Part shown: one piece after another, positions 32,267 to 38,932 of the stretch
Position numbering within the stretch: the first letter of the stretch is position 1
Layout of the letters: each line of letters opens with the position of its first letter
DNA from: an uncultured Verrucomicrobiota bacterium
Lineage (GTDB): Bacteria; Verrucomicrobiota; Kiritimatiellia; CAIQIC01; Lenti-01
Assembly (NCBI GenBank): GCA_938003985.1
Contig: CALKWZ010000045.1
Coordinates: forward strand, 1 to 44,879
DNA: 44,879 nucleotides
Direction: 5' to 3'
Made by a program: the position numbers and the translations under genes
The notes under the pieces: generated by a model
What the model saw: the letters and a program-made list of their open reading frames with translations, nothing else
The model's database searches: none
Told to the model about the DNA's origin: nothing

Positions 32267-32289
32267 GCCCTTTCCCCTTGCGAAAGGGC
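32267..32289. repeat. Hairpin with CCTTGC loop upstream of the sensor gene
   Basis: Perfect 8-bp stem GCCCTTTC/GAAAGGGC with loop CCCTTGC. The loop resembles that of the dispersed hairpin family at 6085, 28026 and 35521, although the stem is unrelated. No T-run follows. It is 33 bases before ATG 32322 and could lie in the 5' leader. A flanking GAATTG/CAATTC inverted pair brackets the start region. Confidence 0.45.
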
Positions 32290-32321
32290 CGAATTGTTAT
32301 ATTCTTGTTAATGCAATTCCG

Positions 32322-33341
32322 ATGACCACTCCAGCCCATTCCAAATCGCGCCGGTCCGGCTCCGCCCTGATCCTGCTGGTGCTGTGCGTGCTGGTGTACG
32401 CCTTGGCCGTGGCCGGCTACGCCGTCTGGTCGTACCGGGAACACAAGAAAACGTTGATGGCCGAAATCGATTCCGGCCTGCTCCAAGCCGCCCGCAGCCT
32501 GAAATACCTGGTGGCCGACGATTTCCACGACCGCGCGCTGGACAAGGATTCCATCGGCAAGGACGAAGAACTCCGCAACCGCAAGCTCGTGACGGAGTTC
32601 GGCGTCGAGTCCGGCTTCAAATGGGTCTATACCCTCGCCGAAAAAGACGGCGCTTTTTTCTTCTCCGCCCCCTCCGTCACGGAAGAGGAGGCCAAGGAAC
32701 TCGACTCGTGGTACTTCTATCCCTACGAGGACGTGCCCGAGGAATTCGTCGCGGCCTTCCGCGAAAACCGGACCGTCTACGTCGACTACACCGACCAGTG
32801 GGGCACCTTCCGCTCCGTCGCCGTGCCCGAGCGGTCGCCGGGCGGCCGGCTCTATTTGGCCTGCGCCGACCGCGAAATCGGCGAGATCGATGCCCTGCTC
32901 TGGCGCAATTTGCTGCAATCGGCGGCCGTGGCCTCGTTCTTCCTGCTGGCCTGCCTGCCGTTCATCCTCCTGCTGGCCCACGTCTACCGCGCGCACACGT
33001 CCGACCTGAAGCGGCTCAACGCCGAACTGCGCGCCCACAAGGACAACCTCGAAATCCAGGTCCAGCAGCGCACCGCCGAACTCCGCCAAGAAACCGAACG
33101 CCTGCAGGAAGCGCTGGCCAACGTCCGCACCCTGAGCGGCCTGATCCCCATCTGCGCGCACTGCAAGAAAATCCGCGACGACAAGGGCTACTGGAACCAG
33201 CTGGAAATCTACATCCAGAAGAACTCCGACGCCCTGTTTTCCCACGGCCTGTGCCCGGACTGCGTCCAGCAGCTCTACCCCGAATTCGCCAACGCCGACG
33301 ACGTGGCGCCGCCCCCGGCCGCGCCCCCGCCCTCCGCTTGA
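32322..33341 (+). CDS. Membrane sensor-like protein with a C-terminal CxxC/CxxC module
   Basis: 339 residues. A first membrane helix at about 15-37 (ALILLVLCVLVYALAVAGYAVW) and a second near 205-227 bracket a periplasmic domain of about 165 residues, as in chemoreceptor or kinase sensors. A coiled coil follows (LKRLNAELRAHKDNLEIQVQQRTAELRQETERLQEAL), as before HisKA or GGDEF domains. Instead of a kinase, the protein ends with LSGLIPICAHCKKIRDDKGYW and LCPDCVQQLYPEF, a compact Cys4 element usually found at the end of PAS or receiver proteins. No catalytic domain is present. Signal input with an unknown, metal-binding output is inferred. Confidence 0.7.
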   Translation: MTTPAHSKSRRSGSALILLVLCVLVYALAVAGYAVWSYREHKKTLMAEIDSGLLQAARSLKYLVADDFHDRALDKDSIGKDEELRNRKLVTEFGVESGFKWVYTLAEKDGAFFFSAPSVTEEEAKELDSWYFYPYEDVPEEFVAAFRENRTVYVDYTDQWGTFRSVAVPERSPGGRLYLACADREIGEIDALLWRNLLQSAAVASFFLLACLPFILLLAHVYRAHTSDLKRLNAELRAHKDNLEIQVQQRTAELRQETERLQEALANVRTLSGLIPICAHCKKIRDDKGYWNQLEIYIQKNSDALFSHGLCPDCVQQLYPEFANADDVAPPPAAPPPSA

Positions 33342-33366
33342 CCCCCGGCGCCGGACGGGATACGAT
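33338..33366 (+). promoter_or_regulatory. Promoter of the Thr-Asn-rich protein gene, leaderless geometry
   Basis: TTGACC (33338-33343), 17 bases, TACGAT (33361-33366), then 6 bases to ATG 33373. The -35 box overlaps the stop codon of the sensor gene. Confidence 0.6.
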
Positions 33367-33372
33367 GCCGGC

Positions 33373-34197
33373 ATGAAATTGCGCTTTGTCCTGTTGAGCC
33401 TGTGCGCCCTGCTGGCCGGCGCGGCCGCCCGCCCCGCCGCCGCCGAGAACGAAGCCTACTACTTCCCCGACGGCCTGCTCTACGTGCCCGTCGTCAACAT
33501 GCAGGACAACGACGGCAACACCACCACCAACTACGCCGCCTTTTTCCGCAAGAGCAGCCGCAGCTGGAATTTCAAGCTCTACGGGCTGGCGAACGCCGCC
33601 CCGAAGACGGGCGTCGCCACCAACTTCGTCACCAGCTACGTCACCAACGTCGTCACGATCAGCAACTTCGTCGTCTTCACCAATTACACCTTCATCACGA
33701 ACGTCTACGATGGCACCAACGTCATCGGCGCCACCACCAACGTCACCATCACCACCAACGTCTACGTCGAAACCAATATCAACGTCACGACCAACATTAT
33801 CGTCGTGACCAACGCGCCCCCGCCGGCGACGGCCAACGTGGCCGGAACCTGGATCTTCGCCTTCAACGAGCACTACGCGCGCACCTTCACGGGCACCGAG
33901 TTCGGCCGCACCACCAACGTCTCCCCGGTCGCGTTCAACCTGACGCTCACGCTGAGCCAGACCGGCACGGACGTGGCCGGCACGGGGTTGGTCGATTCGG
34001 TCCAGTATGCCCTCACCGGCGAGGTCACCAACGATTTCTTCGTCTTCACCATGCTGGCCGGCTATACCAACAAGGCGATCGGCCTCGTCGCCGGCCAAGC
34101 CCTCGTGGGCGACGGCGCGCTGGTCGGCGATTACCGTTGGAGCGCGACCAACGGCACCAAAGTCGGCCTCGGCGATTTCACCGCCGAGAAGCAATAA
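33373..34197 (+). CDS. Exported protein with Thr-Asn-Val repeat tract
   Basis: 274 residues from ATG 33373. The signal peptide MKLRFVLLSLCALLAGAAARPAAA ends before ENEAYYFPDG. Residues about 78-150 form a degenerate TNV/TNF-type tract, with repeated Thr-Asn pairs separated by short hydrophobic stretches (VTNVVTISNFVVFTNYTFIT, and so on). The coding DNA repeats ACCAACGTC at 33615-33815. The C-terminal half (about 155-274) looks like a small beta domain (WIFAFNEHYARTFTG, LTLTLSQTGTDVAGTGL), of the kind that recurs in lipoprotein-like secreted proteins. The Thr-Asn tract may form a beta solenoid or glycosylated stalk. Function is unknown. Confidence 0.7.
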   Translation: MKLRFVLLSLCALLAGAAARPAAAENEAYYFPDGLLYVPVVNMQDNDGNTTTNYAAFFRKSSRSWNFKLYGLANAAPKTGVATNFVTSYVTNVVTISNFVVFTNYTFITNVYDGTNVIGATTNVTITTNVYVETNINVTTNIIVVTNAPPPATANVAGTWIFAFNEHYARTFTGTEFGRTTNVSPVAFNLTLTLSQTGTDVAGTGLVDSVQYALTGEVTNDFFVFTMLAGYTNKAIGLVAGQALVGDGALVGDYRWSATNGTKVGLGDFTAEKQ

Positions 34198-34221
34198 ATC
34201 AAGCTTTCAGAATCCATCCAA

Positions 34222-34249
34222 TTGTCTTGCATTATGTTGAGCATATAAT
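34222..34249 (+). promoter_or_regulatory. Upstream promoter of the FadL-like gene
   Basis: TTGTCT (34222-34227), 16 bases, TATAAT (34244-34249), the only exact consensus -10 found in the window. The region is strikingly AT-rich. ATTAT (34231-34235) and ATAAT (34245-34249) form an inverted pair that may be an operator. Confidence 0.55.
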
Positions 34250-34270
34250 ATAGTTTATTGATAGACTTAT

Positions 34271-34298
34271 TTGACATTCGATTCTCCTGCGCTATCTT
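34271..34298 (+). promoter_or_regulatory. Downstream promoter of the FadL-like gene
   Basis: TTGACA (34271-34276), 16 bases, TATCTT (34293-34298), 37 bases before ATG 34336; the leader holds AAGGAG (34323-34328). With the box at 34222 it forms a tandem pair. Confidence 0.6.
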
Positions 34299-34335
34299 GG
34301 GTGAAGTTCATGTAAGCAACCCAAGGAGAATACCC

Positions 34336-35493
34336 ATGAAACGCACGTTGACTCTCGCCGCCGCCGGATGGCTTGCGGCCGCCCTCGCCGCCTCCGCCAC
34401 GGAAGGCGTCAACCTCATCGGCATCGGTCCGCAGCAGCAAGGCGCCGGCGGGGCCGGCGTCGCCGCCGCCCAGGATTCGACCTGGGTCATCCTCAATCCG
34501 GCGGGCCTGACGGACGTCGATCCCGGCGCGGAAGCCTCGTTCCAGGTCTTCGCGCCGTCGCGGACGATCGAATCCACGGCCAATCCGACCGCCGGCAAGC
34601 AGAAAGACGATTCGGTTTTCTACATTCCGTCCCTCAGCGCCGCCTGGCAGGCCGGCGCGAACCGCCAACACCACCTTGGCGTCGGCCTCTACGGTTCCAG
34701 CGGCATGGGCGTGGACTACGACGCGCCGCGCGTCGGCTTCTCCGAAGGCGACACCCGCACGGAGCTGGCCATCGCCAAGTTCGTCGCGGCCTACGCCCGC
34801 GGCTTCGCCAACGGCTTCAGCCTCGGCGCCGGCCCCGTCCTCGTCCTCGGCCGCTTCCGCACCGACATGGAAACCAGCCGCACCGGCCCGCCGTCCGCCG
34901 CCGCCCCGGACGACTGGGACGAGGCCACCGGCATCGGGATCAGCGTCGGCGCCAACCAGCGCCTCACCGAGCGCCTGCGCCTGGGCGTGGCCTACGTCAG
35001 CGAGCAGTTCATGGAGGAATACGGCGACTACGGCGGACTCTTCGCCGACTCCCTCAACCTGCCCCAGCAGCTCACGGCCGGCTTCGCCTACGAAATCCGC
35101 CCGGGCCTCGAAGTCGCCCTCGACTACCGCTGGATCGGCTGGGGCCAGCTGGACGTTTTCGGCGACCAGTTCGGCTGGGAAGACCAGCATATCGCCAAGG
35201 CCGGCGCGACGTGGGAGGCCACCGACCGCCTGACGCTGCGCGCGGGCGTCTCGCACGGCAATTCCCCCATCGGCCGCGAGGACGTCTTCGCCAACGCGCT
35301 CTTCCCCGCCATCATGGAAACCCACCTGACCGCCGGCGCGTCGTACCGGTTCGACCGCATCGCGCTGCATTTCGCCTATATCCACGCCCTGGAAGAGGAG
35401 CTCGAAGCCAGCGGCCCGCCCGAGGCCGGCGGCGGCACCGTCGTCAGCATGGTGCAGAACAGCGCCACCCTCGGCGCGAGCTGGAGCTTCTAG
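34336..35493 (+). CDS. FadL/OmpP1-family outer-membrane transport protein
   Basis: 385 residues from ATG 34336, with a consensus AAGGAG site. The signal peptide MKRTLTLAAAGWLAAALAASA precedes the mature TEGVNLIGIGPQQQGAGGAGVAAAQDSTWVILNPAGLT, the FadL-type N-terminus (N-x-x-G, then the hatch-region NPA). The rest alternates hydrophobic beta strands and turns and ends in the aromatic SWSF, as outer-membrane barrels do. Such proteins pass hydrophobic compounds across the outer membrane. At 385 residues it is slightly shorter than E. coli FadL. Two tandem promoters and an AT-rich upstream region suggest regulation or high expression. Confidence 0.87.
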   Translation: MKRTLTLAAAGWLAAALAASATEGVNLIGIGPQQQGAGGAGVAAAQDSTWVILNPAGLTDVDPGAEASFQVFAPSRTIESTANPTAGKQKDDSVFYIPSLSAAWQAGANRQHHLGVGLYGSSGMGVDYDAPRVGFSEGDTRTELAIAKFVAAYARGFANGFSLGAGPVLVLGRFRTDMETSRTGPPSAAAPDDWDEATGIGISVGANQRLTERLRLGVAYVSEQFMEEYGDYGGLFADSLNLPQQLTAGFAYEIRPGLEVALDYRWIGWGQLDVFGDQFGWEDQHIAKAGATWEATDRLTLRAGVSHGNSPIGREDVFANALFPAIMETHLTAGASYRFDRIALHFAYIHALEEELEASGPPEAGGGTVVSMVQNSATLGASWSF

Positions 35494-35520
35494 GCGCGGC
35501 GCCTCCCCGGCTGTCGCCCG

Positions 35521-35586
35521 CGGGCCCCACGGCCTTGCGCCGTGGGGGAGCCAACTTCGCTTCCCACGGCACAAGGCCGTGGGGGG
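35521..35586. repeat. Two-hairpin dispersed repeat, copy 2 (between convergent genes)
   Basis: Hairpin one at 35525-35547 (CCCCACGG/CCGTGGGG around loop CCTTGCG) and hairpin two at 35563-35583 (CCCACGG/CCGTGGG; opposite-strand loop CCTTGTG) flank GAGCCAACTTCGCTTC. It is the inverted counterpart of the element at 6085-6150. It sits 27 bases after the FadL-like stop and 27 bases before the helicase stop, so it could end both transcripts. Confidence 0.85.
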
Positions 35587-35613
35587 CGACCGCCGCTTCC
35601 GCGATGCTTCCCC

Positions 35614-37590
35614 CTACCACCGGTTCCAGCGCGGCGGGGGCGCGAAGCCGCCCGCCTTGTCGATCTGGAGCAAGTCCGGATCGATTTCGTCGAGGAAGCG
35701 CGACGGCAGGCACATCATGACGCCGCCGTCGCGCGTCTTGCGCATGCGCGGCGCGCACAGCCACAGGTAGTCTTTCGCGCGGGTGACGGCCACGTAGAAC
35801 AGGCGCCGTTCTTCGGCCTCGTTGGCTTCTTCTTCCAGCGACTTCGCCGCCGGGAACATCCCGTCCACCAGCCAGAGCACGAACACGGCGCGCCATTCCA
35901 GCCCCTTGGCCTGATGCACCGTCGTCAGCCGGATCGCCGCCGCCGGCGCGCCCGCGTGCCGGTTCTGCTCGGCGTCGAGATTCGTCAGCAGCGCCATCTC
36001 GCTCAGGAAATCGGCCGTGTTCTTGTACTTCGCCGAGAAATTCATCAACTCGTCCACGTCTTCGAGGCGCGGCTTGGCGTTGTCGAAGGTCTCCGCCGCG
36101 TAGTCGCCGTAGAACGCCTCCGTGAACCGGAACACCAGTTCGTCGGGCCGGTCCAGCACCGCGCCGTCTTCCTCGCCCGGCGGGAACAGGCGGTCCTCGA
36201 CGGCCTTCCAGAGCGGCTGCGCTTCTTTGGGCAACAGCCCGGCCAACTGGATCCGCTTGACCGGATCGCGCAGATTCAGGTGCTCGCCCAGCGCCGCCCA
36301 CAGGGTCTGGACCTTCTTGGGGCCCACCTTCGGCAGCATTTCCATCAGCCGCCCGAAGGCCAGGCTGTCGGCCGGATTCGCCGCCAGGCGCGGCAGCGCG
36401 CAGACGTCCTTGACGTGCGCCTGTTCGAAGAACCGCACGCCGCTCATCAGGACGTAGTCCTGGTGCGCGCGCGCCAGTTCGAGCTGCAGTTCCATGGCGT
36501 GGAAATGGGAGCGGTAAAGCACCGCGATCTGGCTCGGTTCCACCTCGCCCGACTCCAGCAGCCGGCGCACCTTTTCGACCACGTAGCGCGCCTGGTGGCC
36601 GCCGTCGGTCAGCTTGGCCAGGACCGGCTTCACGTCGGCCGCGCGCGTCGCGCGCAGGACCTTCTGGTACTGCTCGGGGTTGCCGGCGATGACCTGGTTG
36701 GCCACCTCCAGGATGCCCGGCACGCTGCGGTAGTTCTCCTCCAGCTTGAAGATCGTCGCGTCGGGATAGCGGTCCCGGAAGGACAGGATGTTCTTCACTT
36801 CCGCGCCGCGCCAGGAATAGATGCTCTGGAAATCGTCGCCCACCGCCAGCAGGTTGCGGTGGCGGGCCGCGATCAAATCCACGAAGTCGCTCTGGAGCTT
36901 GTTGGTGTCCTGGTATTCGTCCACCAGCACGTGCCGCATGCGCTCCTGGTAGCGCGCCGCGACGTCGGCGTGCTCCTGCAGGAGCTTGAGGCCGTTGACG
37001 AGCAGATCGTCGAAATCCATGGCGTTGAGGCCGCGCTTGCGCTTTTCGTAGAGCGCCTGGACCTTCAGCACGCCTTCGACGTCCACCGTGTGCCCCTCGA
37101 AATGCGCGCGCACCGTTGCGCCGACGTCCGCCCCGCGGTTCGCCGCCAGCCCGAACACGCTGCCCAAAACCGACGCCTTCGGGAACTTCTTGTCCTTGAG
37201 GCCCAGTTCGGCGATGCAGGCCTTCAGCAGCCGCGCGGAATCGTCTTCGTCGAGGATGGTGTAGTCCGGCCCGTAGCCGAGCAGCGCCGCGTGGCGGCGC
37301 AGCAGGCGGTTGGCCGCGTGGTGGAACGTGCCGCCCCACAGCCCGCCGACGTCGCCGCCGATCAGCTGCGCGGCGCGTTCGAGCATCTCGCGCGCGGCGC
37401 GGTTGGTGAAGGTCAGCAGCAGGACGTTGTGCGGATCGACGTTTTTTTCCAGCACCAGCCACGCCACGCGGTGCGTCAGGGTGCGGGTCTTGCCCGTGCC
37501 CGCCGCGGCGATGACCAGCACCGGGCCGTCCGGCGCCGTCACGGCGCGCAACTGCTCCGGATTGAGATGCTGGGCGGGATCGAAGGCCAT
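35614..37590 (-). CDS. UvrD/PcrA-like ATP-dependent 3'-5' DNA helicase
   Basis: 658 residues, ATG 37590. Helicase motifs in order: Q-motif LNPEQLRAV, Walker A AAAGTGKT at about 29-36, TFTNRAAREM, HVLVDEYQDTN (motif II), GDDFQSIYSWRGAE (motif III), ENYRS (motif IV), HQAKGLEW (motif V) and VAVTRAKD (motif VI). It lacks a long C-terminal extension, so it looks like a shortened UvrD/Rep family member, at 658 residues against about 720 in UvrD. It unwinds DNA during repair or removes bound proteins. It lies 10 bases after BrkB, probably in the same operon with AI-2E, and converges with the FadL-like gene over a two-hairpin repeat. Confidence 0.92.
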   Translation of the reverse strand: MAFDPAQHLNPEQLRAVTAPDGPVLVIAAAGTGKTRTLTHRVAWLVLEKNVDPHNVLLLTFTNRAAREMLERAAQLIGGDVGGLWGGTFHHAANRLLRRHAALLGYGPDYTILDEDDSARLLKACIAELGLKDKKFPKASVLGSVFGLAANRGADVGATVRAHFEGHTVDVEGVLKVQALYEKRKRGLNAMDFDDLLVNGLKLLQEHADVAARYQERMRHVLVDEYQDTNKLQSDFVDLIAARHRNLLAVGDDFQSIYSWRGAEVKNILSFRDRYPDATIFKLEENYRSVPGILEVANQVIAGNPEQYQKVLRATRAADVKPVLAKLTDGGHQARYVVEKVRRLLESGEVEPSQIAVLYRSHFHAMELQLELARAHQDYVLMSGVRFFEQAHVKDVCALPRLAANPADSLAFGRLMEMLPKVGPKKVQTLWAALGEHLNLRDPVKRIQLAGLLPKEAQPLWKAVEDRLFPPGEEDGAVLDRPDELVFRFTEAFYGDYAAETFDNAKPRLEDVDELMNFSAKYKNTADFLSEMALLTNLDAEQNRHAGAPAAAIRLTTVHQAKGLEWRAVFVLWLVDGMFPAAKSLEEEANEAEERRLFYVAVTRAKDYLWLCAPRMRKTRDGGVMMCLPSRFLDEIDPDLLQIDKAGGFAPPPRWNRW

Positions 37591-37600
37591 GGGGTTGCCG

Positions 37601-38932
37601 CTAGGCCGGCTTGCCGGCGGGCGCCGCCGCGACCATGTCGGCCAGCGTCAGGTCCCCGAAGCCCTGCGCGACGCCTTTTTCGATCTTGGCCATGGTGTCC
37701 TTCAGCGGGGCGTCCAGCATGAGCACGCCTTCGATCTCGGCGTGGCCGCCGCCTTCGTGCATCAGTTCCGCCACCAGATCGCGGATCCGGACGGTTTCCG
37801 GCGCGCGCATCAGCACGTAGCCCGCGTCCCGGCTGGCCACCTGCGCCAGGTAGCCTTTCTTCGCCAGCGTCGCCACCACCGAATTGATCAGGCGGATGGG
37901 CGCCTTGACCTGCCGCGCGAACGCCGCGGCGTCGAACATTTCCCGCTCGCCGGCCATGGCCCGGCCGGCCCGCCGCAGGACCATCAGCGCCACCAGGATG
38001 CGCGAGCGCATGCTGGCGGTGTCCGCCGCGCTTTCGAGCTGGTAGGTGTCCGAGTTCTGCAGCGCGAAGGTGAATTCCGCCCCCAGCAGCAGGATCACCC
38101 AGGTCACGTACATCCACAGCATGAACACCGGCACCGCGGCGAACGCGCCGTAGATGCGGTTGTAGTTCACCACGCCCACCTGCATCACCGTGAACATCTG
38201 CATCCAGCCGAGGAACACGACCGTGGTCAGCAGGCTGCTGACCATGGCCGACCGCAGGCGCACCCGCGTGTTCGGCACGAACACGTACAGGAAGCCGATC
38301 ACGAGCCACAGGATGCCGAACGAGGCCAGGTTCTGCGCCCAGGCGTTGACGTCCACGTCGAGGACCTTGCGGTTGATGGCCACCTGCGCCTTCAGCGCGC
38401 CGGCCAAGCCGATCAGCACCGGCACCAGCACCAGCACGCTCGTGTAGTTCGCGATCTGCCGCAGCAGGCTCCGGTTCTTGTCCACGCCCCAGACCCGGTT
38501 GAAGCTCTTTTCCACGTTCGCCAGCAGCAGCACCGCCGTCAGCACGAAAAACGCCAGGCCGATCCAGCCCAGCGCCGCGAAATTGGTCGTGTTGACGATG
38601 TCGAGGATCTTCTGGACGAACTCCTGCCACTGCGCCGGCATCTGCTGGAACCAGGCCATCTGCTCCACCGTCGCCAGCTGGTCCGCCCCGAATCCGAACC
38701 CCTTCACCAGCGCGAAGCCCACCGCCAGGATCGGCACCAGCGACGTCAGCGTCACGAACGTCAGCGACGACGCGTGGATCGTCAGGTCGTCGTCCGCGTA
38801 GCCCCGGAACAGCAGGTGCCCCACGCGGATGATGCGCGCGGGCAGGCTGCCGCCCTGGTCGTCGCCCGGCAGCGCGCCGATCGCGCGCAGGGCGAAAGCC
38901 CGGATCTGGTTGAATCGCTCAAACAGCTTCAT
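37601..38932 (-). CDS. YihY/BrkB-family membrane protein with C-terminal Rrf2-like domain
   Basis: 443 residues from ATG 38932. The start overlaps the end of the AI-2E gene by 14 bases. The N-terminal 60 residues are soluble, followed by the BrkB core with six hydrophobic segments; the family signature SLTFVTLTSLVPILAVGFAL (about 53-72), VEKSFNRVWGV and YGAFAAVPVFMLWMYVTWVILLLGAEFTFA are all seen. Residues about 332-443 form a winged-helix domain like Rrf2: RLINSVVATLAKKGYLAQVASRDAGYVLMRAPETVRIRDLVAELM. There is no Fe-S Cys trio. Rrf2-like fusion to BrkB occurs in related phyla, but its role is unknown. Confidence 0.87.
   Translation of the reverse strand: MKLFERFNQIRAFALRAIGALPGDDQGGSLPARIIRVGHLLFRGYADDDLTIHASSLTFVTLTSLVPILAVGFALVKGFGFGADQLATVEQMAWFQQMPAQWQEFVQKILDIVNTTNFAALGWIGLAFFVLTAVLLLANVEKSFNRVWGVDKNRSLLRQIANYTSVLVLVPVLIGLAGALKAQVAINRKVLDVDVNAWAQNLASFGILWLVIGFLYVFVPNTRVRLRSAMVSSLLTTVVFLGWMQMFTVMQVGVVNYNRIYGAFAAVPVFMLWMYVTWVILLLGAEFTFALQNSDTYQLESAADTASMRSRILVALMVLRRAGRAMAGEREMFDAAAFARQVKAPIRLINSVVATLAKKGYLAQVASRDAGYVLMRAPETVRIRDLVAELMHEGGGHAEIEGVLMLDAPLKDTMAKIEKGVAQGFGDLTLADMVAAAPAGKPA

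Noticed and set aside
32267..32289. Rho-independent terminator
   Set aside because: The stem is good but no T-run follows on either strand; the nearby T-run lies before the stem on the plus strand.
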